Assembly (NCBI RefSeq): GCF_024362345.1
Contig: NZ_CP101505.1
Coordinates: 1,074,001-1,138,000 of the forward strand
Source: Polaribacter dokdonensis
GTDB taxonomy: Bacteria; Bacteroidota; Bacteroidia; Flavobacteriales; Flavobacteriaceae
Length of the DNA stretch: 64,000 nt
Reading direction: 5' to 3'
The first letter of the stretch is position 1, and the number at the start of each line of letters is the position of its first letter. A program made the position numbers and the translations under genes. Of the stretch, positions 1-7,872 are shown one piece after another. The notes below the pieces were generated by a model. It made no database searches. It saw only the letters and a program-made list of their open reading frames with translations, and was not told where the DNA came from.

Positions 1-534
1 TTATTGAATCCAGAAAATGTGTATCCATCAATCTTAATTATACCTAGTGTAGACGTAGATTATTCTGGAGTTATGATTACTAAAGGAATCAATGCAGGTG
101 CAGAAGAAGATTTAACTGTAGCATTTTCTAGAGGTGCAGGTGGTGCTGTAGATGGGCAATCTGCAGAAACAAGATTAATCACCAAAAAAGAAAACTTTTT
201 ATTAGCACCTGCAAGACAAGCAGATTACATAAGATTACCAAATTATGGAGGAACTAAAAAATACTATACTTCGTTTAATAATGAGATTTTAAATGAAGAT
301 AATATTGATAAAATTAGAGAATTTGCAACTCAGGTTCGTAAGAAAATAGGAGCAAAATCAGGAAATAAAAATCAAGTTTATGATGTTGAATTTGGTTTTA
401 AAGATGATAAATTATGGTTGTTTCAAATAAGACCATTTGTAGAAAACAAACAAGCAAAAAGCTCTGAATACTTAAATTCAATTACACCAAAAATATCAAG
501 TTCAACAAAAGTTAGCATCAACGAAAAAATATAA
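1..534 (+). CDS. PEP/pyruvate-binding domain protein, C-terminal end (5' truncated)
   Basis: The reading frame is open to the window edge, so only the last 177 codons are seen. The visible part resembles the end of the ATP-grasp (PPDK N-terminal, PEP/pyruvate-binding) domain of phosphoenolpyruvate synthase and pyruvate phosphate dikinase: a segment with VDYSGVMIT, then EFGFKDDKLWLFQIRPF, which corresponds to the family's conserved 'vEFA..dgklyilQaRP' element. The protein stops about 30 residues later, so it lacks the phosphohistidine and PEP-utilising domains of a true PEP synthase in this part. Whether those lie upstream cannot be seen. The next gene starts 2 bases after the stop codon, suggesting an operon. 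Confidence 0.7.
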   Translation, partial: LLNPENVYPSILIIPSVDVDYSGVMITKGINAGAEEDLTVAFSRGAGGAVDGQSAETRLITKKENFLLAPARQADYIRLPNYGGTKKYYTSFNNEILNEDNIDKIREFATQVRKKIGAKSGNKNQVYDVEFGFKDDKLWLFQIRPFVENKQAKSSEYLNSITPKISSSTKVSINEKI

Positions 535-536
535 AT

Positions 537-1856
537 ATGAAAAAGAAATACCTATTAATAATTGCAGCAATTACCATTTCATTTGGTTTTGTAAGCTATT
601 ATCCTATTGATGGATATGAATACACAGGAATTAAAAGACTATACCAAATTAGACAGTTTCAAAAAGACAGTGTTAAGTACACAAGAATTCCTAAAGGAGC
701 TTATAAAAAATGGTCTGATATTAAATTAAACTTAACCAATAAAACTACAGATAGTGTAGAAGAATTATTTACTGTTGATAAAGATTTTGATAGAAAAATA
801 AGGAGAATTACACCTGGAGGAGCTTATTCTTTAGCAATTATGGATATGAGTAATCCTGATGCTTTAAGATATGCAGAACATAGAGAAAATTTAGGTTATC
901 AACCAGGAAGTGTAGGTAAAATTGCAGTTTTATTAGCTGTTTTTGATCAGCTTGCTAAACTATGTCCTGATTCTCATGCAGAGAGAATTGCGTATTTGAA
1001 AAAAATAAAAGTAACTAGCAGATATTGGGGGTTAGGAGATCATCATACTATACCAATTTACGATATTGAAGAAGATAGGTTAACTAAAAGAAAAGTAGTT
1101 GCCAGTGATGAGTTTACCCTTTTTGAATGGTTAGATCATATGGTTTCTGTGAGTAATAATGGTGCTGCAAGTATCATGTACAGAGAAGCAATGTTAATGG
1201 CTGCTTTTGGACAAGATTATTTTTTCTTAGATGCAGAAAAAGCAGAAAACTATTTTAAAGAAACACCAAGAGATTCTCTTACAAATTTGGCAAATACAGT
1301 TGTTAATCAGCCTTTAAGAGATTTAGGAATTACAGAAAATGAGTGGAGATTGGGAGGCTTATTTACAAGACCTCCAGGAAAATATGTAGGAAGAAAAGGT
1401 GGTAGTATTGGTACACCAAAAGGATTAATGAAGTTTTTGGTAAAATTAGAGCAAGGTAAAGTTATTGACGAGGCCTCTAGTTTAGAAATGAAGCGTTTAT
1501 TATACTTAACAGATAGAAGAATTCGTTATGCAAAATCACCTAGATTAGATGAAGCTGCAGTTTATTTTAAATCTGGTAGTTATTATAAATGTGATAGAGT
1601 AAAAGACCCTAATTGTGGTAGTTATGCAGGTAACGTATTCAACTACATGAATTCTGTTATTATTGTAGAACACGATAATGGAGTTAAATACATTGTTTGT
1701 TTAATGACAAATGTTTTAAACAAAAACTCAGCTGGTGCTCATATGTATTTGGCAAGTAAAATAGATGATGTGATTAACGAAACAGCCAATATTAATAAAG
1801 AAGAAATAAAAGAAGAAAAATATATAGAAGATAAAGACGAATCTTCAGATAATTAA
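537..1856 (+). CDS. class A beta-lactamase-like serine hydrolase
   Basis: The protein has 439 residues with an N-terminal hydrophobic segment (about residues 5-20), a likely signal anchor. It carries the three active-site motifs of the penicillin-recognising serine hydrolase fold: S125-V-G-K128 (SxxK, nucleophile and base), S206-N-N (SDN-like), and K345-S-G (KTG-like). At 439 residues it is longer than a usual class A enzyme (about 290), with an N-terminal extension of about 90 residues and an acidic, Lys/Glu-rich tail. It could act on peptidoglycan peptides or a related amide rather than on antibiotics; the sequence does not decide this. It sits 2 bases after the upstream gene and converges on the transporter gene, leaving one base between the stop codons. 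Confidence 0.72.
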   Translation: MKKKYLLIIAAITISFGFVSYYPIDGYEYTGIKRLYQIRQFQKDSVKYTRIPKGAYKKWSDIKLNLTNKTTDSVEELFTVDKDFDRKIRRITPGGAYSLAIMDMSNPDALRYAEHRENLGYQPGSVGKIAVLLAVFDQLAKLCPDSHAERIAYLKKIKVTSRYWGLGDHHTIPIYDIEEDRLTKRKVVASDEFTLFEWLDHMVSVSNNGAASIMYREAMLMAAFGQDYFFLDAEKAENYFKETPRDSLTNLANTVVNQPLRDLGITENEWRLGGLFTRPPGKYVGRKGGSIGTPKGLMKFLVKLEQGKVIDEASSLEMKRLLYLTDRRIRYAKSPRLDEAAVYFKSGSYYKCDRVKDPNCGSYAGNVFNYMNSVIIVEHDNGVKYIVCLMTNVLNKNSAGAHMYLASKIDDVINETANINKEEIKEEKYIEDKDESSDN

Positions 1857-1857
1857 T

Positions 1858-4680
1858 CTAACCTCTTTTTAGACTTAAATAAGTATCGTTTGCAAGTTGT
1901 TTTACAATTTTGTTACGATACTTTTTTATTGGTAATAATGCTGGTATTAATGCTTTATCTCCTGAGATTTTAATATAATTCACAGCTGAATGTCTTACTC
2001 CACTACCACTTACTTTCATTAAAGTTTTCAACAGTTCTAATTCTGTTAAAATAGTAATATGCATTGTTGTTGTATTGTAATGGTCTTCGTCTAAAACTTC
2101 ATGCTCTAATATTGAAAAAACCATTGTTCTAATACTACTATCTAAAAGATTTTCTAGTAATTCTAGAGAGTTTATTTTGGCTTCTTTATTCTTACTTTTT
2201 ATTGCATCAAACGTAATTTGAATATCTTCTTCTGTATATAAGAGACTTAATAAATTAAAGATGATAGAAAAAGACTTTATTAACTCCAATTCTAGAGCAT
2301 CACTTAAAATCTTTCTACCTTCATAAAGTGTTTGATTTTCAGTATTTACTTCATCAACCAAGTCTTTATTTATTAAATGTTGTAAAGAAATAATACAAGC
2401 TAAAACCTTTTTGTAGTAAATGCTTTCTTTAGCAATTTGTTTACGAATTACTCTTTTAGATAAAGTAAGTTCCTCATTTTTACGACGAATTTTTCTAAGC
2501 GCTTTTGTTGCCTCTAACCTACTTGTAGAATTTATACTTCGTAAAATTTTCTCTAAAATACTAAGAGATTTCTCATTCTCAAACGCTCCAACAATTTTAG
2601 GAATATGCTTTTTAATATTAGAATTTAAATCATCGTGTTTTTCTAGTTCTAATAAAACATCTATAATTCTTGGTCCATAACTCTTTAATGCTCTAACTGC
2701 TCTTTTTCTATGTCTTTTGTTATTTAGAAGATTCAATAAATCTTTTATAAAAATCTCATTAGAAGTAATACCTGCTGCTATTGTAGCAAACTTGGTAATA
2801 TAAGATTTTTGATTATGTAAGTGTTCTATGATAAAATCATAATGATTCGTCATTCTAGAATAAGCAATACTTAATAGCAATCCAGCCACAATTTCTTTAC
2901 GAATAGATTCTCTATTTACAATGTATTCATTTATCTTCTGCTCTAATCTTTTTTCTAATTGATAATATTTACCAATGGAAATATTACTCATACTTTGCTT
3001 GGCCAAAGCTAATAATGCTCCATTTGCAATGTATTCTTCTTCATGATCTAAGTACGTATTAAAAAATGTCTTTTCTTTTTGTCTAGAATGTTCTAACAAG
3101 TAATCTAAAGCCACATACACCAAAGTTTCGTCTGTATCATGAATTAAAGTAGCAATTTCAGAAAGGATATTATTATCATTAAAAGCATCTAAATAATCTA
3201 TTGCTGCTACTTTAACTTTTGGTGATGGATGTTGTAAAAGTTGAATAACAGGTTTCTGTAGCACCTTAAACTTATACCCTTTTAAACGATCGAACATATT
3301 TAAAATCTCTTCTTCATCACCTTTTTCGAAAACATTTTTAATGTCTAAAAGATTATTCTCTTTCTTAGACTTTTCTTTTTTAGCATTAATAAAAGATAAA
3401 TTCTTTTGAATGTTTTTCTTGAAAGATTCAAAATACGCTTCTCTTAGTTTATAAATAAGTATAATCCAAATAAACACAAAAAGCAATACAATTACAGTAA
3501 TGTATGATGTGCTCAAATTTAACTTTCTGATAAAGAAAATTAGCATAAAGCCAGACAAACCAGTAGCTATACTGTCTACAGCAACATCTATATAAGACTT
3601 AGCTTGGTTTTTAATCTGCAATGGAATTGGCATTATTGAAAGCTCTACAGCTGCTTTATTTAAACTTTGTTTAAAGCTACCATCTATACCTTTTATAATA
3701 ATTAGCACCCATAATTCTGGAAAAGTTAAAAACAGTAAACCACCTAAACCAATAGTTAAAGGAAGTACTAATAATGAAGATGACACACCCAATTTGTGTA
3801 AAATTTTATTGGTAAAAAATAACTGAATAGTTAATGCAACCACGTTAAATGTAGAAAACCAAAACCCAAAAAATGATGCCAATTCATCTGAATTAGGAAT
3901 AGCTTTATGAGCAAAATCACTAAACTGAAAATCGATCAATTTGGCTACAATTACTCCTATTCCTGTAATTATTGCTAAATAAGTAAGGTGTTTTGATTTC
4001 GAAATTAATTTTAAAGATGAACTTTCCAAACGATCTTGGTTTGCAATTACTTGCTTTCGTTTAAAGCTATTTAGATATCTAATTTTAAGCTTATAAACCT
4101 CTCTTAATATTGGTATACAAACCAACAATAAAATCGATGCTACAAAAACCGTGTATTCTTTACCAAAACTGCTGGCAATAAAACTAGTTAAATAACCACC
4201 AAAAATTCCACCTGCAATTGCTCCTGCACCAATAAAACCAAAAATCCTTTTAGCTTCTCTTGCATTAAATACCATGTTTGCAAAAATCCAAAATTGCGAT
4301 GTTGCAACTACAGCAAATAGAGATACAAACACGTAATAAAAATACAGTATAAAGTGATTGAGGTAGTCTAAATTAAGTAGGAAGCCTAGAATTGTAAATA
4401 CTACACTAAAAACTATTAATGATAATACAGTAATTTTAACTAAAGAGTATTTTCTTATGGCTTTACTATAGAAATATGTAGTTATAACAGCTGTTAAAGC
4501 TACTAACAAATATCCGTAAGGTAAATTATCTGCACCTAATTCAGAAACGAATAAAGCATTTACAGTAGGCTTAACAATAAGTAATACTGTTATAATCAAA
4601 AAGATATATAACTGCATTAAAAAAGAGATGAAAATTTCTCCATCTCTTAATCCAAATGTTCTGTAAATTAGCTTTTTCAA
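1858..4680 (-). CDS. ADP/ATP translocase-like (Npt1/Npt2) transporter with HEAT repeats
   Basis: This is a 940-residue fusion. Residues 1 to about 430 are a polytopic membrane domain of about 11-12 hydrophobic segments, starting LRDGEIFISFLMQLYIFLI, with the look of the NTT/MFS-type nucleotide translocase family. Residues about 450-940 are soluble and consist of helical HEAT-like repeats (for example PSPKVKVAAIDYLDAF). Related fusions are known in Bacteroidota; the substrate is unknown, and nucleotide exchange should not be assumed for a free-living cell. It lies between two serine-hydrolase genes; the one at 4701-5675 ends 20 bases upstream on the same strand, so the two may be co-transcribed. 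Confidence 0.68.
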   Translation of the reverse strand: MKKLIYRTFGLRDGEIFISFLMQLYIFLIITVLLIVKPTVNALFVSELGADNLPYGYLLVALTAVITTYFYSKAIRKYSLVKITVLSLIVFSVVFTILGFLLNLDYLNHFILYFYYVFVSLFAVVATSQFWIFANMVFNAREAKRIFGFIGAGAIAGGIFGGYLTSFIASSFGKEYTVFVASILLLVCIPILREVYKLKIRYLNSFKRKQVIANQDRLESSSLKLISKSKHLTYLAIITGIGVIVAKLIDFQFSDFAHKAIPNSDELASFFGFWFSTFNVVALTIQLFFTNKILHKLGVSSSLLVLPLTIGLGGLLFLTFPELWVLIIIKGIDGSFKQSLNKAAVELSIMPIPLQIKNQAKSYIDVAVDSIATGLSGFMLIFFIRKLNLSTSYITVIVLLFVFIWIILIYKLREAYFESFKKNIQKNLSFINAKKEKSKKENNLLDIKNVFEKGDEEEILNMFDRLKGYKFKVLQKPVIQLLQHPSPKVKVAAIDYLDAFNDNNILSEIATLIHDTDETLVYVALDYLLEHSRQKEKTFFNTYLDHEEEYIANGALLALAKQSMSNISIGKYYQLEKRLEQKINEYIVNRESIRKEIVAGLLLSIAYSRMTNHYDFIIEHLHNQKSYITKFATIAAGITSNEIFIKDLLNLLNNKRHRKRAVRALKSYGPRIIDVLLELEKHDDLNSNIKKHIPKIVGAFENEKSLSILEKILRSINSTSRLEATKALRKIRRKNEELTLSKRVIRKQIAKESIYYKKVLACIISLQHLINKDLVDEVNTENQTLYEGRKILSDALELELIKSFSIIFNLLSLLYTEEDIQITFDAIKSKNKEAKINSLELLENLLDSSIRTMVFSILEHEVLDEDHYNTTTMHITILTELELLKTLMKVSGSGVRHSAVNYIKISGDKALIPALLPIKKYRNKIVKQLANDTYLSLKRG

Positions 4681-4700
4681 TTTTCTATAGTTCTTTAAGA

Positions 4701-5675
4701 CTATAAAGAACGTGAATTTTTTAGTACTTTTTCTAACGGAATTACCAAATCTCTAATAGTTTGTTCTCCATAATCGTAATCGATTAAAGCCACAATAATA
4801 TATTTTCTATCTGGTCCCCAAACCAAAGCTGAATCTGAATGATAATTTCTCCATGAACCTGATTTTCTATACACATCTGCTTTAGGTGCTACTTTATCTA
4901 AAGTATTAACAAATTTGTGGTGCAAAGCTGGCTTTTTCATTATTTGAAGCATTTCCTTAGAACGTTCTGTACTAATTAAATTACCTAATGCCAACTGATA
5001 ATAAAAACTACAAACTTGTCTTGTTGTAGCAGCATGACTCAATCCTTTTATAGGATCTGGATATCTTTTACCTGCAGAAGCATATCTTTTACCAACCCAT
5101 AAACCACCACCAACTTCTTCATCATACAATTTATGTTTTGGTGCTCTTAAAACTTGCTCAATTTTTTTATACCCAACTCTATCAATATTTCTAGTTGATG
5201 CTCTATTGTTAGATTTACTAATCATTAAACGTAAATCTCTTTTTAATTCGTCTGTGTATTCTAACTCACCTTTATCAATAGCATCGATAACTGCCAAAAG
5301 AATTGCAATTTTTGGCAAACTTGCTGCATACATCATATGATTATCATTCACACCTGCATATCTAAACTTTGTGCTATCACTTAAATCTACAATTGCCACA
5401 GACATTTGCTTACCTTTTACCAAACGTCTCCAGGTTTTATTCCTATTTATTTCTTTCTCTAAAGCAACCTGTAAATCTGTATCTTCTATTTCATGAATAG
5501 GCTTAATGGCTCTATTAAGCGTAATTGGTAAATCTACTTTTGTATTACCATAATGTTTTTGCAAATAGATATAAGTTTCATCTAATAAATCTGTTGAATT
5601 CTGCGCTTTTAAAGACAGAATACAACAAAAAGTTAGTAGTGTTAATAAACCTAATTTATATTTTAAATATTTCAT
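4701..5675 (-). CDS. secreted class A beta-lactamase-like serine hydrolase
   Basis: The protein has 324 residues with a clear signal peptide (residues 1-25, ending SLKAQ). Active-site motifs are S119-L-P-K122, S155-N-N157 and K271-S-G273. The length is close to class A beta-lactamases. The middle motif is SNN rather than SDN, and I could not place an omega-loop glutamate with certainty, so a role in peptidoglycan metabolism or another serine hydrolase activity is as likely as antibiotic hydrolysis. It is a shorter paralogue-like relative of the 537-1856 product. It probably shares a transcript with the HEAT-repeat transporter that follows on the minus strand. Confidence 0.72.
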   Translation of the reverse strand: MKYLKYKLGLLTLLTFCCILSLKAQNSTDLLDETYIYLQKHYGNTKVDLPITLNRAIKPIHEIEDTDLQVALEKEINRNKTWRRLVKGKQMSVAIVDLSDSTKFRYAGVNDNHMMYAASLPKIAILLAVIDAIDKGELEYTDELKRDLRLMISKSNNRASTRNIDRVGYKKIEQVLRAPKHKLYDEEVGGGLWVGKRYASAGKRYPDPIKGLSHAATTRQVCSFYYQLALGNLISTERSKEMLQIMKKPALHHKFVNTLDKVAPKADVYRKSGSWRNYHSDSALVWGPDRKYIIVALIDYDYGEQTIRDLVIPLEKVLKNSRSL

Positions 5676-5762
5676 TTTAATTTCAATTTTTTATCTCCTT
5701 AAATAAGATACAAAACAAATGCCAATATCTAAATAATAAGTGTTAAGGTTTTCCAAAAACCC

Positions 5763-6254
5763 TTAATTAATAACCTTTTTGGGAGTTGTTGGGTTGAAAC
5801 CAAAATCTGAATCAGGTAATTCTATACCTAATTGATAAATTAAGTAACCAATACTTGCATAATGATGAGTTGTATGGCTTTGTACCTGCATTAATACAGC
5901 TTTTAATGTTGTTTTAGAAGTAACATTACCTAATCCTAAATTATCAACCAAAAGAACTTCTGTCTTTAAATCCTCTTTTGTAAGTTGCTTTAATTCTGTG
6001 ATGATATCATCAAAATAACGTAAGCCTTCACTAATGCAAGACTCTACCATTTCATTTCTTTCTCTTTTTGTAAAATCTATAGTTTTAGACTCTAAACCAT
6101 TAAAAACACAAGAAAAAATATCCAAAATATGTCTTATATGACAGCCAATTGTAGAATAATAAGGGGGTATAGAACTATTAGTGTAATCGTCATTAGAAAC
6201 TGTTTGTAATAATTTTATACCCTTTTGTAAATTCTTTTCAATTGCTGTTATCAT
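5763..6254 (-). CDS. DinB-family (four-helix, metal-binding) protein
   Basis: The protein has 163 residues and looks all-helical. The DinB/YfiT fold normally binds a divalent metal through three histidines. Here H39 and H42 lie in GCHIRHILDIF, and H127/H130/H131 in QSHTTHHYASIGYLI, matching the spacing of the family's first and last metal ligands. Members include thiol transferases (bacillithiol, mycothiol) and many uncharacterised proteins; the substrate cannot be read here. It is transcribed alone, 87 bases upstream of the serine hydrolase on the same strand. Confidence 0.66.
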   Translation of the reverse strand: MITAIEKNLQKGIKLLQTVSNDDYTNSSIPPYYSTIGCHIRHILDIFSCVFNGLESKTIDFTKRERNEMVESCISEGLRYFDDIITELKQLTKEDLKTEVLLVDNLGLGNVTSKTTLKAVLMQVQSHTTHHYASIGYLIYQLGIELPDSDFGFNPTTPKKVIN

Positions 6255-6403
6255 TAATGTTGTTTTCCTATCAATTTGTAAAATAATAAAAAATAAAAGA
6301 GCAAATTAAATAAATCTAAATTAATTTATTAATACAATTTAATTGATTGATTTTAAGTAACTTAAAAACATTACAATAAGAGTATAAACACAGATTTTAA
6401 ATT

Positions 6404-6420
6404 TTGGCACGCTCTTTGAA
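6404..6420 (+). promoter_or_regulatory. sigma-54-like promoter candidate
   Basis: TTGGCACGCTCTTTGAA resembles the sigma-54 consensus TTGGCACG-N4-TTGC: the GG (6406-6407) and the -12 position (6418-6419) are exactly 10 bases apart. The -12 dinucleotide is GA instead of the preferred GC. It lies 67 bases upstream of the ATG of the basic secreted protein. No activator binding site was identified. Confidence 0.4.
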
Positions 6421-6487
6421 AATATACTTATCAAATGCGGAAGTCGAAAAGCAATTAGAGTAGACAAAACCCTTTAAACCATATATT

Positions 6488-7426
6488 ATGAAAAAAGGTA
6501 TACTTATATTATTAGGAATGTTCATGATGGTTTCCTCTGTTGAAGCCAAAACTGGCGAAAACCTACCAAACAGATTTAGGGTGTTTAACTACTCTTATGA
6601 AAATTCTGTTAATTTCTTTGAAAACGGAATAGAGTTCTTCATTTTTACAAATGGCGATTTTGATTTCGATACAAGTTTAAGAAATAGAAATGTTAGAATT
6701 AATAGAGATTTTAACGGACGTATAAGAACAGTTGGTAATGTTTTTATTAGGTATGATAGATTTGGAAATGTAACTAGAATTGGGGATGTTTTCATGAGAT
6801 ACAACAGAAACAGATTAGTTAGAGTTGGAGATTTAAGAGTAAACTATAACAGATGGGGATATCCTGTTTTTTATGGAAATGTAAGAGACTTCTATTACAA
6901 TAGTGGTGTTAGATTTAATGTGAGTTTTGGTGATGTTTTTGTATATAATGATCCATATTTCTTTAGAAATGATTTTAGAAGAAACTATACTCAATTTAGA
7001 GAAGACAGAAACTTCTATTATTACAAAGCAAGACCAAATGCAAGAATTGGTAAAAGAAGTACTATTATTAAAAGAAGAAAATCTAATGCTAATGTAAATA
7101 GACGAAATACTATTAACAGAAATAGAAACAATTCTTACAGAAAAGCAAGAGAGGTAAATAACAATAGAAGAAATACTAATATTAGTAACAGAAAAGATAA
7201 CGTTAATAGAAACACTTCTAAAGTAAATAGCAAAACTAGAAGAAGTACTAATGTAAATCGTAATAAGAATAGTGTAATTAAAAATTCAAGAAAGACGAAT
7301 ACAAAAAGTATTAATAATAAAAGAGCTAACACTAGAAGTACTAAAAAAGTAGTAAAAACAAGGTCTACAAGAACTTCTAAAAATAAAAGCACTGGTAATA
7401 GTAATGCTAAAAGAAGAAGAAGTTAG
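6488..7426 (+). CDS. secreted highly basic Asn/Arg-rich protein
   Basis: I do not recognise the family. The protein has 312 residues with a signal peptide (residues 1-20, ending VEAK). Residues about 60-135 form a string of short repeats built on 'RFGNVTRIGDVFMRYN' (G-x-V-F/R-x-x-Y-x-R), probably beta-strands. From about residue 170 the protein turns into a long, low-complexity tail of Arg, Lys, Asn, Ser and Thr with no acidic stretches. The tail suggests binding to a polyanion such as nucleic acid, LPS or teichoic-like polymer, but this is inference. It is a single gene with its own terminator (7463-7495) and a sigma-54-like site upstream, which hints at envelope-stress or developmental control. 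Confidence 0.7.
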   Translation: MKKGILILLGMFMMVSSVEAKTGENLPNRFRVFNYSYENSVNFFENGIEFFIFTNGDFDFDTSLRNRNVRINRDFNGRIRTVGNVFIRYDRFGNVTRIGDVFMRYNRNRLVRVGDLRVNYNRWGYPVFYGNVRDFYYNSGVRFNVSFGDVFVYNDPYFFRNDFRRNYTQFREDRNFYYYKARPNARIGKRSTIIKRRKSNANVNRRNTINRNRNNSYRKAREVNNNRRNTNISNRKDNVNRNTSKVNSKTRRSTNVNRNKNSVIKNSRKTNTKSINNKRANTRSTKKVVKTRSTRTSKNKSTGNSNAKRRRS

Positions 7427-7462
7427 GTTAAGTTAAAGTTTATTATAAATTACTATTATTAA

Positions 7463-7495
7463 AAAACCCCATTAGAACTAATGGGGTTTTTGTTT
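7463..7495 (+). terminator. intrinsic terminator of the basic secreted protein gene
   Basis: A 12-bp perfect stem (AAAACCCCATTA at 7463-7474 with TAATGGGGTTTT at 7479-7490) encloses a GAAC loop and runs into a T tract. It starts 36 bases after the stop codon. Confidence 0.85.
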
Positions 7496-7517
7496 TCTTT
7501 AATGGGTGTTTTTCCTA

Positions 7518-7547
7518 TTTGGAAAGTTAATATAATCTATATCTTTG
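7518..7547 (+). promoter_or_regulatory. Bacteroidota promoter of small RNA unit 1
   Basis: The -33 element TTTG (7518-7521), an 18-bp spacer, and the -7 element TATCTTTG (7540-7547) fit the TTTG-N17-23-TAnnTTTG pattern. The bases just upstream (from 7504, GGGTGTTTTTCCTATTTGG) are nearly identical to those of unit 2. Confidence 0.7.
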
Positions 7548-7550
7548 ACT

Positions 7551-7623
7551 AGAGTCCCCCACAAATGTTAAATTACATTTAACAAACAACCTCATTTAAT
7601 ATCAAATTAAATGAGGTTTTTTT
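7551..7623 (+). ncRNA. putative small RNA unit 1 (tandem paralogue)
   Basis: A promoter places the start near 7551-7553. The transcript would begin AGAGTCCCCCACAAATG and end after an 11-bp perfect hairpin (CCTCATTTAAT at 7590-7600 with ATTAAATGAGG at 7606-7616) followed by seven T. That gives about 73 nt. There is no convincing ORF. The C-rich 5' segment TCCCCCA is shared with unit 2, as is the terminator stem. I do not recognise it as any named RNA family; a known flavobacterial RNA motif is possible. Confidence 0.55.
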
Positions 7624-7766
7624 ATTTTTTACAATTACGTAGAAACAATCTAAACTCTTTTTGATTCGAACTTATTTTTAAGAATAAGTTTCAAAAACTA
7701 CCTATTACAAGCCTACAATCTTTTTATAATTAGCTGTTAAAATTTCCAAAAGGGTGTTTTTCCTAT

Positions 7767-7796
7767 TTTGGAAAGTTATCTTATTCGCTAACTTTG
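7767..7796 (+). promoter_or_regulatory. Bacteroidota promoter of small RNA unit 2
   Basis: TTTG (7767-7770), an 18-bp spacer and TAACTTTG (7789-7796). The spacer length is identical to unit 1, and the upstream block from 7752 differs from that of unit 1 by one inserted T. Confidence 0.7.
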
Positions 7797-7799
7797 TGA

Positions 7800-7872
7800 T
7801 TCCCCCAACTTTCGTAAAAATCACTCGTAATTGATTTCCTCATTTAATATCAAATTTAAATGAGGTTTTTTT
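7800..7872 (+). ncRNA. putative small RNA unit 2 (tandem paralogue)
   Basis: The start is expected near 7800. The transcript begins TTCCCCCAACTTTCG and ends after a 10-bp hairpin (CCTCATTTAA at 7838-7847 with TTAAATGAGG at 7856-7865) and a seven-T run. That gives about 73 nt, the same as unit 1. The internal part between the C-rich 5' end and the terminator differs from unit 1. The T run abuts the stop codon of the opposing ettA gene. Confidence 0.55.

Noticed and set aside
7135..7392. 85-residue minus-strand ORF rich in Leu and Phe
   Set aside because: It is the reverse strand of the Arg/Asn/Lys-rich tail of the secreted basic protein, which gives a false Leu-rich reading.
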